A stretch of 64,000 nt of DNA from Pseudorhodoferax sp032153935 (GTDB taxonomy: Bacteria > Pseudomonadota > Gammaproteobacteria > Burkholderiales > Burkholderiaceae_C). The stretch is from the NCBI RefSeq assembly GCF_964253035.1, contig NZ_CAXUQL020000001.1:5022001-5086000 (forward strand), in the 5' to 3' direction. How positions within the stretch are numbered: position 1 is the stretch's first letter; every line of letters begins with the position of its first letter. The notes beneath the pieces were generated by a model. That model saw nothing but the letters and a program-made list of their open reading frames with translations. It was not told where the DNA came from and made no database searches. Both the position numbers and the translations under genes were made by a program. Positions 17,347-29,391 of the stretch are shown here, one piece after another.

Positions 17347-17786
17347 CCGCCGTAGACCTGCTCGGCGCGCTTGACAAAGGCGTCGACCAGGCTGCCGGCG
17401 ATGCGGTCGAACACCGGCCCGACGACTGCACCCAACGCCATGCTGGAAAAGCCGTAGCGCAGCTCCAGCCCGACGCGGCAGGCGCCCTGCGTGCCGTCGC
17501 CTACGGGCTGGAAGCTCCAGTCGCCCTCGAGCTTGGAGAATGGCCCCTTGACCAGCCGCATGCCGATCTGCCGGCCCGGCACATGGGTGTTGCGCGTGGT
17601 GAAGCTCTGGTGGATGCCGGCGAAGGCGATGCCGACCTCGGCCGTCATGCCGTCCGCGTGCCGCTCGAGCACGGCGGCGCGGTCGCACCAGGGCAGGAAC
17701 TGGGGATACTGGTCGACCTGGGCCACCAAGTCGAACATCTGCTCGGCGCTGTACCAGATCAGGACGGACTTCTGGACGGTTTTCAT
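17343..17786 (-). CDS. ratA: RatA-family SRPBCC (START-like) protein
   Basis: A 147-residue polyketide-cyclase/START-like protein. MKTVQKSVLIWYSAEQMFDLVAQVDQYPQFLPWC at the N-terminus and the region near FEWSF-like GDWSFQPV are typical. E. coli RatA was described as inhibiting 70S ribosome assembly, and the same family includes the coenzyme-Q-binding Coq10 proteins; either function is possible here. There is no antitoxin-like partner other than rnfH, with which it overlaps by four bases. It is divergent from smpB with a 69-base gap, the conserved layout of this locus. Confidence 0.92.
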   Translation of the reverse strand: MKTVQKSVLIWYSAEQMFDLVAQVDQYPQFLPWCDRAAVLERHADGMTAEVGIAFAGIHQSFTTRNTHVPGRQIGMRLVKGPFSKLEGDWSFQPVGDGTQGACRVGLELRYGFSSMALGAVVGPVFDRIAGSLVDAFVKRAEQVYGG

Positions 17787-17855
17787 AGAATCACGGGTTC
17801 CGCCGGATTCTAGACAGGCTTGCTTCGCAGGCGTTTGTCCCCACCTGCACAGGCC

Positions 17856-18332
17856 ATGGCCAAGAAACCCCAAGCAAGCTCCTCCCGCATCGCCGACAAC
17901 AAGAAGGCCGCCTTCAACTACTTCTTCGAGGAGAAGTACGAGGCCGGCATGGTGCTGGAAGGCTGGGAAGTGAAGGCCCTGCGCGAAGGCAAGGTGCAGT
18001 TGACCGACGGCTACGTGATCGTGCGCGACGGCGAGATGTTCATCGTCGGCTGCCAGATCAACCCGCTGCGCTCGGCCTCCACGCATGTGAACCCCGACGC
18101 CGTGCGCACCAAGAAGCTGCTGCTGCACAAGGAGCAGATCAAGCGTCTCACGGGCAAGGTCGAGCAGAAGGGCTACACGCTGGTGCCGCTGAACCTGCAC
18201 TGGAAGGACGGCCGCGTGAAGTGCGAGATCGCGCTGGCCAAGGGCAAGGCCGAGCACGACAAGCGCGACACCATCAAGGACCGCGAAGGCAAGCGCGAGG
18301 TCGAGCGCGCGATGAAGTCGCGCAACCGCTGA
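17856..18332 (+). CDS. smpB: SsrA-binding protein SmpB
   Basis: A 158-residue tmRNA partner required for trans-translation on stalled ribosomes. It has IADNKKAAFNYFFEEKYEAG, then GWEVKALREGKVQLTDGYV, then INPLRSASTHVNPD, and ends in a basic tail (KDREGKREVERAMKSRNR) that enters the empty mRNA channel. Length and motifs match the family throughout. The ssrA RNA gene itself is not visible in this window. The start ATG is the first of the open frame. Confidence 0.98.
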   Translation: MAKKPQASSSRIADNKKAAFNYFFEEKYEAGMVLEGWEVKALREGKVQLTDGYVIVRDGEMFIVGCQINPLRSASTHVNPDAVRTKKLLLHKEQIKRLTGKVEQKGYTLVPLNLHWKDGRVKCEIALAKGKAEHDKRDTIKDREGKREVERAMKSRNR

Positions 18333-18341
18333 GGCCGCGCC

Positions 18342-20507
18342 TCACAGCGTCCCGAGCACCGAGGGCGTGAACACCAGCGGCTGCTCCGGCTGGCCCTGGC
18401 CCTGTCCGCGAGCCCATGCCAGCAAGGCTTCGGCCGGCATGGGCCGGGCGAAGTGGTAGCCCTGCAGTTCGTCGCAGTCCATGCGCAGCAGGATCTCGCT
18501 CTGGGCAGCGGTTTCCACGCCTTCGGCGACCACGCGCAAACCCAGCGCATGCGCGAGCCGGATCACGGCATCGACCACGGCGCGCGCATCCTTGCTCTGT
18601 TCCAGGTCCCGCACGAAGCTGCGGTCGATCTTGAGTTGGTGCGCCGGCAGCTGGCGCAGGTAGCTCAGGCTGCAGTAGCCGACGCCGAAGTCGTCGATCG
18701 CCAGGAACACGCCGATGCGCGCCAGGTCGTCGAAGACGCGCTGGGTCTCCTGCACGTCCTCCATCGCCACCGACTCGGTGATCTCGCAGAGCAGCTGCGA
18801 GGCCGCGAGTGCGTGTGCCTGCAGCGCCCGGCCGATGCGCTGAACCAGATCGGGCTCGCGCAGCTGGTGGACCGAGACGTTGATGGACACACGCATGTGC
18901 AGGCCTTCGCGGGCCCAGGCCGCCATCTGCCGGCAGGCCTCTTCAATGACCCAGGCCCCCAACTGGTTGATGAGGCCGAAACGCTCGGCCAGCGGGATGA
19001 ACCGGTCCGGCGCCACCATGCCGTGCACCGGATGCTGCCAGCGCAGCAACGCCTCCACGCCGTGGACCTGCCCGCGCCGACCATCGATCTTGGGTTGGTA
19101 GTGCAGCACCAACTGGCCGCGGGCCGCGGCCTGGCGCAGGTCGCTCAGCAGGCTCATCTGCTCGCCGGTGTTCAGGTCCATGTGCGCCTCGAACAGGGCG
19201 CAGCCGTTGCCGCCGTTGCGCTTGGCCGCGTACATGGCCGCATCGGCATTGGCCACCAGCTTGTCGCGCAGGCCATGGTCCGGGTAGACCGCCACGCCGA
19301 CCGAACCGGCCACCCGCACGGTGCGCCCGCCCACCTCGAACGGCGCGTCCAACACGCGCACCGCGCGCGCCGCAAGCGCCATGCAGTCGGCCACGCTGCC
19401 GGCATCCTCCACCAGCAACAGGAACTCGTCGCCGCCCATGCGCGCCACGGTGTCGCTGCTGCGGGCAAGTCGCCGCAACCGGTCCGCGGCCTCCTTGAGC
19501 ACGGTGTCACCGGCAGCGTGGCCGAACATGTCGTTGACCGGCTTGAAGCCGTCCAGATCGATGAACAGCACGCCGATCTTCTCGGGCTTGCGCGTGCCGC
19601 CGCGCTCGGCCGCGCGGTCGTACCGCTGCAGGGCGTGCAACAGCCGGTCCTCGAACAGCAGGCGGTTCGGCAAACCCGTCAGCGCATCGCTGAACACGCG
19701 CCGGTGCAGTGCGTCGTTGGCCGATTCCACCGTCCGCAGCCGTTCATGGGCAACTCCCAGCGACGCGGTGTTGCGCTGTACCCGGCTGTCCAGCGCGGCC
19801 AGTGCCAGCGTCGCGGCCAGCAGCAACGCGCAGACCAGGCCCACCGTCACCGCCAGGCCGGACCCACCGAGCGCGTCCACGCTCAGGCAGACCGTGCCCT
19901 CGGGAAAGGCCGCGGCCTGCATGCCGGCGTAGTGCATGCCCGAAATCGCCAGGCCCATGACGGCGGCGGCACCGAACTGGTAGGGCCGACGCCGCAGGTC
20001 GTCGAAGCTGCGCAGCCAGAAGAACAGCCACAGCGCGACGCCCGAGGCCACCACCGCGATGATGGCCGAGGCGATCACCCAGGCCGCATCCCAGACGATG
20101 GCGGGCGACATGTCCAGCGCCGCCATGCCGACATAGTGCATGGCGCAGATGCCCGTGCCCATGACGAGGGCGCCGGCCACCAGCCGTGTCGCGTCCAGAC
20201 GTCCCAGGCTGGCCACGCCCAGCGCCACGGCCGAAGTCAGCACCGCCGCCAACAGCGATGCCAGGGTCAGGCCATAGCTGTAGCCGAGCCGGGTGGGCAA
20301 AGAGAAGGCGAGCATGCCGATGAAGTGCATGGACCAGATGCCGACGCCCATCACCAGCGAGCCCCCCGATCCCCACAGCAACGCTGCCACCCGCTCCGGC
20401 CGGTGCACCCGCACGGCCAGGTCGAGTGCGACATAGGACGCCAGCGCAGCGATCACCACCGAGGCCAGGACGCCCCAGGGATCGTGCGAAGTCGGGAGAT
20501 AGAGCAT
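18342..20507 (-). CDS. MHYT-GGDEF-EAL cyclic-di-GMP signalling protein (copy 1)
   Basis: A 721-residue membrane protein. The N-terminal ~250 residues form an MHYT sensor with about seven hydrophobic segments; WSMHFIGM, CAMHYVGM and SGMHYAGM are the three repeated metal/gas-binding motifs. A GGDEF domain follows (RSSDTVARMGGDEF near residue 355, with an RxxD inhibitory site). An EAL domain completes it (VEALLRW near residue 484, EITES, IDDFGVGYCS, LKIDRSF, AEGVET). All key residues of both domains are present, so it may make and break c-di-GMP. A GGAGGTG box precedes the ATG at 20507. It is a tandem paralogue of the next gene. Confidence 0.93.
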   Translation of the reverse strand: MLYLPTSHDPWGVLASVVIAALASYVALDLAVRVHRPERVAALLWGSGGSLVMGVGIWSMHFIGMLAFSLPTRLGYSYGLTLASLLAAVLTSAVALGVASLGRLDATRLVAGALVMGTGICAMHYVGMAALDMSPAIVWDAAWVIASAIIAVVASGVALWLFFWLRSFDDLRRRPYQFGAAAVMGLAISGMHYAGMQAAAFPEGTVCLSVDALGGSGLAVTVGLVCALLLAATLALAALDSRVQRNTASLGVAHERLRTVESANDALHRRVFSDALTGLPNRLLFEDRLLHALQRYDRAAERGGTRKPEKIGVLFIDLDGFKPVNDMFGHAAGDTVLKEAADRLRRLARSSDTVARMGGDEFLLLVEDAGSVADCMALAARAVRVLDAPFEVGGRTVRVAGSVGVAVYPDHGLRDKLVANADAAMYAAKRNGGNGCALFEAHMDLNTGEQMSLLSDLRQAAARGQLVLHYQPKIDGRRGQVHGVEALLRWQHPVHGMVAPDRFIPLAERFGLINQLGAWVIEEACRQMAAWAREGLHMRVSINVSVHQLREPDLVQRIGRALQAHALAASQLLCEITESVAMEDVQETQRVFDDLARIGVFLAIDDFGVGYCSLSYLRQLPAHQLKIDRSFVRDLEQSKDARAVVDAVIRLAHALGLRVVAEGVETAAQSEILLRMDCDELQGYHFARPMPAEALLAWARGQGQGQPEQPLVFTPSVLGTL

Positions 20508-20613
20508 CGGAACACCTCCAGCCTCGCGCTCCCACGCGGACTGCGCAGTGCGGCTTCTATTTGTTACTGGAATCGTACCATTCAGTCGAAACTTTTGTGC
20601 GATTTTCCGAGCA

Positions 20614-22788
20614 TCAGACCTTGCCAAGCACCGAGTCGGAAAACGCCAGTGGAGCGTTGCCGGCACTGCGGTGGTTGTCACCATCCTGCGCCCAGGACTG
20701 CAGGGCCTGTGCCGACATCGGTCGTGCGAAGTGGTAGCCCTGCAGTTCGTCGCAGCCCATCTGCAGCAGGATGTCGTTCTGCGCCGCTGTCTCCACGCCC
20801 TCGGCCACCACGCGCAGGCCCAGGGCGTGCGACAGGCGGATCACCGCGTCGACCACAGCGCGCGCGTCGTTGCTGCTTTCCAGGTCCTGCACGAAGCTGC
20901 GGTCGATCTTCAGCTGCCGGGCCGGCAACTGGCGCAGGTAGCTCAGACTGGAGTAGCCGGTGCCGAAGTCGTCGATCGACAGGTACACGCCGATGCGCGC
21001 GAGGTTGTCGAAAGTGCGCTGCGTGGCCTTGATGTCCTCCATGGCCACCGACTCGGTGATCTCGCACAGCAGCTGCGAGGCCGGCACGAAGTTGCGCTGC
21101 AGCGCCTGCTCGATGCGCTGCACCAGGTCGCTCTCGCGCAGCTGGTGCACCGACAGGTTCACCGACACGCGCATGCGCAGGCCCTGGTCGGCCCAGGCAT
21201 GCATCTGCCGGCAGGCCTCCTCGATGACCCAGCCGCCGAGCTGGTTGATCAGGCCGAAACGCTCGGCCAGCGGGATGAACTCCTCGGGCTCCACCAGGCC
21301 GCGCTCGGGATGCTGCCAGCGCAGCAGCGCCTCCACCCCGTGCACCTGGCCTCGCTTGCCATCGATCTTGGGCTGGTAGTGCAGGGCCAACTGGCCACGC
21401 GCCAAGGCCTGGCGCAGGTCGCTGAGCAGGCTCAGCTGTTCGCCGGCGCCGCGGTCCATGTGGGCCTCGAACAGCGCGCAGCTGTTGCCGCCGTTGCGCT
21501 TGGCCACGTACATGGCGGCGTCCGCATTGGCGACCAGCTTGTTGCGCTCGCCCTGGTCCGGGTAGACCACCACGCCGATGGAGCAGCCGATCTGCACACT
21601 GCGCCCCGCCACGTCGAAGGGCTGGCTCAGGGCCTGCGCTACGCGGCCGCCCAGCGTCATGCAGTCGGCCACGCTGCCGGCGTCCTCCACCAGCAGCAGG
21701 AATTCGTCGCCGCCCACGCGTGCCACCGTGTCGCTGCTGCGCGCCAGTTGCTGCAGCCGGCCGGCCGCGGCCTGGAGCACCGCGTCGCCGGCGGCGTGGC
21801 CGAAGATGTCGTTGACCGGCTTGAAGCCGTCCAGGTCGATGAACAGCACGCCGATGCGCTCGGCCTTGCGCTGGCTAATGCTCTCGTCGGCGCGTTCATG
21901 GCGCGACAGGGCGTGGGCCAGCCGGTCCTCGAACAGCAACCGGTTCGGCAGGCCGGTCAGCGGGTCGCTGAAGGCGCGCCGGTGCAGTTCGTCGTTGGCC
22001 GACTGCAACTCGGCGTTGGCTGCCTGCAGCGAAGACGACAGCCTGGCCGTGCGGCGCTGCATGCGGTAATCCCACGAGGAAACCCCCAGCGTCAGCAGCA
22101 ACAGCAGCACACAGGCCACACCCACCGCGATGGCCAGCCCGCGGCCGCCCAGGGCGTCCACGCTCAGGCAGACAGCGTCCTGCGGGAACGAGGCGGCCGC
22201 CATGCCTGCGTAGTGCATGCCGGCGATCGCCAGGCCCATCACGGCCGCGGCCACGATCTGGTAGATCCAGCCCCGCAGGCCCTGGAAACCGCGCAGCCAG
22301 AAGAACAGCCACAGCGCCACCGCAGAGGCGCCGACGGCGATCACCGCCGAGGCCGCTACCCAGCCCATGTTCCAGACGATGCCGGGCGCCATGTCCAGCG
22401 CCGCCATGCCCATGTAGTGCATGGCACAGATGCCCAGGCCCATGACACCGGCGCCGACCAGCACGCGCACCAGGCCCAGCCGCCCCAGGCTGGCAATGCC
22501 CAGGGCAACGCCCGAGGTGAGCACCGCCGCGACGAAGGAGACGGCCGTCAGTCCGGGCGTGTAGCCCAGCTGGATCGGCAGCGAGAACGCCAGCATGCCG
22601 ACGAAGTGCATGGACCAGATGCCGGTGCCCATCACCAGCGATCCACCCAGCCACCACAGCAGCGCCGTGAGCCGATCAGGCTGACGCACGCGCCGTGCCA
22701 GATCCAGCGTCACGTAGGACGCCGCGCTGGCAATCAGCACGGAGGCCAGGACGCCCCAGACGTCGTATGAGGTGGGAAGAAAGCTCAT
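20614..22788 (-). CDS. MHYT-GGDEF-EAL cyclic-di-GMP signalling protein (copy 2)
   Basis: A 724-residue paralogue of the neighbour, with the same plan and very similar sequence: MHYT motifs WSMHFVGM, CAMHYMGM and AGMHYAGM; GGDEF with RSSDTVARVGGDEF; and EAL with VEALLRWQHP, EITES, IDDFGTGYSS, LKIDRSF. The start MSFLPTSYDVWG aligns with MLYLPTSHDPWG of copy 1, supporting 22788; an ATG at 22839 would add 17 residues. The stop lies 107 bases upstream of the copy 1 start on the same strand. This is a local tandem duplication that has since diverged. Confidence 0.92.
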   Translation of the reverse strand: MSFLPTSYDVWGVLASVLIASAASYVTLDLARRVRQPDRLTALLWWLGGSLVMGTGIWSMHFVGMLAFSLPIQLGYTPGLTAVSFVAAVLTSGVALGIASLGRLGLVRVLVGAGVMGLGICAMHYMGMAALDMAPGIVWNMGWVAASAVIAVGASAVALWLFFWLRGFQGLRGWIYQIVAAAVMGLAIAGMHYAGMAAASFPQDAVCLSVDALGGRGLAIAVGVACVLLLLLTLGVSSWDYRMQRRTARLSSSLQAANAELQSANDELHRRAFSDPLTGLPNRLLFEDRLAHALSRHERADESISQRKAERIGVLFIDLDGFKPVNDIFGHAAGDAVLQAAAGRLQQLARSSDTVARVGGDEFLLLVEDAGSVADCMTLGGRVAQALSQPFDVAGRSVQIGCSIGVVVYPDQGERNKLVANADAAMYVAKRNGGNSCALFEAHMDRGAGEQLSLLSDLRQALARGQLALHYQPKIDGKRGQVHGVEALLRWQHPERGLVEPEEFIPLAERFGLINQLGGWVIEEACRQMHAWADQGLRMRVSVNLSVHQLRESDLVQRIEQALQRNFVPASQLLCEITESVAMEDIKATQRTFDNLARIGVYLSIDDFGTGYSSLSYLRQLPARQLKIDRSFVQDLESSNDARAVVDAVIRLSHALGLRVVAEGVETAAQNDILLQMGCDELQGYHFARPMSAQALQSWAQDGDNHRSAGNAPLAFSDSVLGKV

Positions 22789-22926
22789 CGAACCGTGCAG
22801 CCCCGTCTGGTCCGCAAGCGCGTGTGGCGAAGGCTTCATTATTGCCAATACCGTCCAATTGATCTGCGCATTTATCACCAATTTAAGGACATATCGCGGG
22901 GGCCGGCCCGCCCATAATCGCCGCCC

Positions 22927-23937
22927 ATGTCTTCGCCTACTTGGCCGGCCCATGCCGGCGCCATCACCGACGTGGCCGGCATCGAGGTCGGCCATTTCAC
23001 CGATTCCCGCCGACCGACCGGCTGCAGCGTGGTGCTGGCGCGCGGCGGCGCCGTGGCCGGCGTGGACGTGCGCGGCGCAGCGCCCGGCACGCGCGAGACC
23101 GACCTGCTGGCACCGTCCAACCTGGTCGAACGCGTGCACGCGGTGATGCTGGCCGGCGGCAGCGCGTTCGGCCTGGCCACGGCCGACGGCGCCATGCGCT
23201 GGCTCGAAGAGCAAGGCGTGGGGCTGGACGTGCGTTTCGCCACCGTGCCGCTGGTGCCGGCTGCCGTGCTGTTCGACCTGCCCCTGGGCGACGCCCGCAT
23301 CCGCCCCGACGCCGCCGCCGGCTATGCCGCCTGCGCCGCTGCCAGCGGCGCGGCACCGGCCCAGGGCAACGTGGGCGCCGGCGCCGGTGCCATGGTGGGC
23401 AAGGTGTTCGGCGCGGCGCGCGCCATGAAGGGTGGCATCGGTACGGCCAGCGTCAGCGTGGACGGCGTGACCGTCGGCGCGCTGGTAGCCGCCAACCCAC
23501 TCGGCGACGTGGTCGAACCGGCCACGGGCCGCGTGATCGCCGGTGCGCGCACGGTCGATGGCCGGGCGCTACTGGACACACGCCGCGCACTGCTGGCCGG
23601 CGAGGCGCCCCGCCCCATCCTGGCCGGCACCAACACCACGCTGGCCGTGATCGCCACCGATGCGGCCATCACCAAGCCGCAGGCGCACCGCCTGGCCCAG
23701 GCCGGCCACGACGGGCTGGCCCGGACCATCAACCCGGTGCACACCATGTCGGATGGCGACACGGTGTTCGCGCTGGCCACGGGCCTCGCGCCGTCGCCTT
23801 CGCCGGGCATGATGGTGCTGGCGACGATGGCGGCAGAGGCCGTGGCTCGGGCCGTGCTGCAGGCCGTGTGGGCGGCCGAGGCGGTGCGCGTAGGCGACCT
23901 GCAGTTGCCAGCGGCACGCGACTTCGCCCGCCCATGA
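22927..23937 (+). CDS. P1-family (DmpA/BapA-like) N-terminal nucleophile peptidase
   Basis: A 336-residue member of the P1/S58 family of self-processing aminopeptidases. Family motifs are IEVGHFTDSRRPTGC, LAGGSAFGLATADGAMRWLEEQG, NVGAGAGAMVGK and GTNTTLAVIATDA; the last holds the Thr/Ser residue that becomes the nucleophile after autocleavage. It has no signal peptide. It is translationally coupled (ATGA) to the downstream TAXI receptor gene. Substrates in the family range from D- and beta-amino-acid peptides to amides, so the exact reaction is open. Confidence 0.9.
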   Translation: MSSPTWPAHAGAITDVAGIEVGHFTDSRRPTGCSVVLARGGAVAGVDVRGAAPGTRETDLLAPSNLVERVHAVMLAGGSAFGLATADGAMRWLEEQGVGLDVRFATVPLVPAAVLFDLPLGDARIRPDAAAGYAACAAASGAAPAQGNVGAGAGAMVGKVFGAARAMKGGIGTASVSVDGVTVGALVAANPLGDVVEPATGRVIAGARTVDGRALLDTRRALLAGEAPRPILAGTNTTLAVIATDAAITKPQAHRLAQAGHDGLARTINPVHTMSDGDTVFALATGLAPSPSPGMMVLATMAAEAVARAVLQAVWAAEAVRVGDLQLPAARDFARP

Positions 23938-25286
23938 CATCCCTGCCACGCACGCTGCGGCTCGCACTGCTGGGCCTGCGCGACCTGCTGGTCTCGGCCG
24001 GCCCGCTGGTGCTGCTGCCCATCGCCATCCTGGCCGCGGCCTACTGGTACCTGCAGCCGCAACCGCCGACCAGCCTGCGGCTGGCCACTGGCCCGGCCGG
24101 CAGCGCCTACGCGGCCTTCGGCCAGCGCTACGCCGATGCCTTGCGCAGCCATGGCATCACGGTGGAGCTGGTGCCAACGGACGGTTCGCTCGACAACCTC
24201 GCACTGCTGCGCCGCGGCGAGGCCGAGGCGGCCTTCGTGCGCGGCGGCAGCGCCGACCCGGTGGCCGACGAGGAGGCTGGCCTGCAGTCCCTGGGCGCGC
24301 TGTTCTACGAGCCGCTGTGGATCTTCTACCGGCCCGACGCGCTGCGCCCGGCCCAGCGCCGCGCCGGCCCGCTGCAGTCGCTGGCCGCGCTCGCGCCCCT
24401 GCGCGTGAACGTGGACAAGGCCGGCAGCGGCGTGCCCGACATCCTGGAGCGCATGCTGCGCGCCAACCGGCTCGACCCGGCCGCCATGCAGGTCTCGCAC
24501 CTGGCGCAGAGCCCGGCCACCGAGGCGCTGGAAGGCGGCCTGCTCGACGTGATGGTGCTGGCCTCGGCCCCCGAGTCACCGCTGGTGCAACGCCTGTTGC
24601 GCGCACCCGGTGTCGCGCTCGTGGACCTGCGCCAGAGCGATGCCTACACGCGGATCTTCCCGTTCTTCTCGTCCGTGCGCCTGCCGCGCGGCATCGTCGA
24701 CCTGGCCAAGGACCTGCCGGTCGACGACGTGTCCATGCTGGCGGCGACGACGTCGCTGTTGGTGCGTGAGCAGACCCATCCCGCCCTGCGCCAGCTGCTG
24801 GCGCAGGCCGCGCAAGGCATCCATGGCGGTGCCGGCTGGTTCAACCGCGTGCGCGACTTCCCGAACACGCGCACCAGCGAACTGCCCGTCAGCAGCGAGG
24901 GCGACCGCGCCATCAACGGTCAGCCGCCGTTCTGGCAGCGCTACCTGCCGTTCTGGGCCAGCAACCTGGTCGAACGCATGTGGCTGGTGCTGGGCGGCCT
25001 GCTGGTGCTGCTGCTGCCGCTGTCGCGCGTGGTGCCGCCGCTCTACATCTTCCGGGTGCGCAAGCGCGTGTTCCGCTGGTACGCGCAACTGCGCGAGATC
25101 GAGGCGCGCACCGGTGATGCCGACGCATCGCCCGACCGGCTGCTGGAGCAGCTGGACCACCTCGACCGCGTGGTCGACAAGGTGGCGGTGCCGCTGTCTT
25201 ACGCGGACGAGCTGTACGCGCTGCGGCACAACATCCATGCCGCGCGCAAGCGGGTCCTGGCACGCCGACTGGACCCGGGCGACTGA
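23934..25286 (+). CDS. Membrane-anchored TAXI-family solute-binding protein
   Basis: A 450-residue protein with a TAXI/TRAP receptor domain (about residues 40-330: LRLATGPAGSAYAAFG, GEAEAAFVRGG, VDKAGSGVPDILERML). An N-terminal hydrophobic helix (about residues 17-38) and a second one at about 345-365 (MWLVLGGLLVLLLPLSRVV) flank the domain. A ~75-residue basic, probably cytoplasmic tail (KRVFRWYAQLREIEA ... RKRVLARRLDPGD) ends it. TAXI receptors are usually free periplasmic proteins paired with a TRAP permease; no permease is near. The stop abuts the ettA stop with no gap. Confidence 0.9.
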   Translation: MTSLPRTLRLALLGLRDLLVSAGPLVLLPIAILAAAYWYLQPQPPTSLRLATGPAGSAYAAFGQRYADALRSHGITVELVPTDGSLDNLALLRRGEAEAAFVRGGSADPVADEEAGLQSLGALFYEPLWIFYRPDALRPAQRRAGPLQSLAALAPLRVNVDKAGSGVPDILERMLRANRLDPAAMQVSHLAQSPATEALEGGLLDVMVLASAPESPLVQRLLRAPGVALVDLRQSDAYTRIFPFFSSVRLPRGIVDLAKDLPVDDVSMLAATTSLLVREQTHPALRQLLAQAAQGIHGGAGWFNRVRDFPNTRTSELPVSSEGDRAINGQPPFWQRYLPFWASNLVERMWLVLGGLLVLLLPLSRVVPPLYIFRVRKRVFRWYAQLREIEARTGDADASPDRLLEQLDHLDRVVDKVAVPLSYADELYALRHNIHAARKRVLARRLDPGD

Positions 25287-26948
<1,662 letters not shown>

Positions 26949-27208
26949 GCAGAAGGTCCTGGACAGAGCAAAAAAGAAGGGCCGTGAGACCGGCCGAATG
27001 GGGGATTATCGTCTGCGTGCGACAATGCGCCGGTCGGTGGCCTTCCAGTTGGCCATCGCACCAGCACTCTGCTGGGGGGGTTCGCGCATCACTGCTGCAG
27101 CCGACGCCCTACTCTCAATCCAATACGTCTGCCTAAGACTGGTGCGATGGCTCCCCATCGCGACAGGCCGATTCCATAGCGCCCTGGAAGGGTGCCCCAT
27201 TGTTGTCC
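26949..27208. other. Intergenic region between ettA and rhlE
   Basis: About 260 bases between divergent genes. It is less GC-rich than the neighbours and probably holds both promoters and an rhlE leader. I see no gene or strong hairpin. In many proteobacteria DEAD-box helicase leaders are long and regulatory, but nothing here demonstrates that. Confidence 0.45.
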
Positions 27209-28930
<1,722 letters not shown>

Positions 28931-28936
28931 CTCGGC

Positions 28937-29320
28937 TCAGTCCCTGATGAACAGCGTGCGCAGGGGCTGGTCGCCGACCTGGCGGCTCCAATGCCCGTGC
29001 ACGCTGGCGTCGAAGGTGCTACCGCTCGGCAGCACGTCGGCCGAATAGAAGTGCTCCCCAGGACCGAAGACGCGCGAGCTTCCGTCCTGCAGGCCGATCT
29101 CCATCTGGCCCGACAAGATCACCACCCATTGCGGCGTGACCGTCACATGGAACTGGCTGCGAAAGCCCACCGGGCTCTCGCGCAGCTGGTAGCCGCCGCT
29201 GGGCCGCAGCGCCGACAGCGCCGACTGCGGCGTGCCTTCGTCCAGTGCCACGTCTTCCTCCTTGAAGCGGGCGCGGCCATCGGTGTCGGTGAACAGAATC
29301 GTCTTGCGAAAGTGGGGCAT
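28937..29320 (-). CDS. Cupin-domain protein
   Basis: A 127-residue single-domain cupin. The beta-barrel pattern is visible: QFHVTVTPQWVVILSGQMEIGLQDGSSRVFGPGEHFYSADV contains the G-x-E and PG turns of cupin motifs 1 and 2, but the motif 1 His pair is only partly present (FHVT), so metal binding is uncertain. The ATG at 29320 was chosen because the sequence MPHFRKTILFTDTDGRARFKEE starts the conserved part. It is divergent from dgoK with a 71-base gap. Function is unknown; a sugar-related role is only suggested by the neighbours. Confidence 0.8.
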   Translation of the reverse strand: MPHFRKTILFTDTDGRARFKEEDVALDEGTPQSALSALRPSGGYQLRESPVGFRSQFHVTVTPQWVVILSGQMEIGLQDGSSRVFGPGEHFYSADVLPSGSTFDASVHGHWSRQVGDQPLRTLFIRD

Positions 29321-29391
29321 CTGGGAAGTCCTCGGAAAGCCCGGCATTGTCGCGTCTGGCCTGCAGTGCGGGCGCGGTATAAACGCCGCCC

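Noticed and set aside
17343..17786. Toxin-antitoxin pair ratA-rnfH
   Set aside because: The toxin label comes from one E. coli description. The order is conserved housekeeping context and rnfH does not look like an antitoxin.
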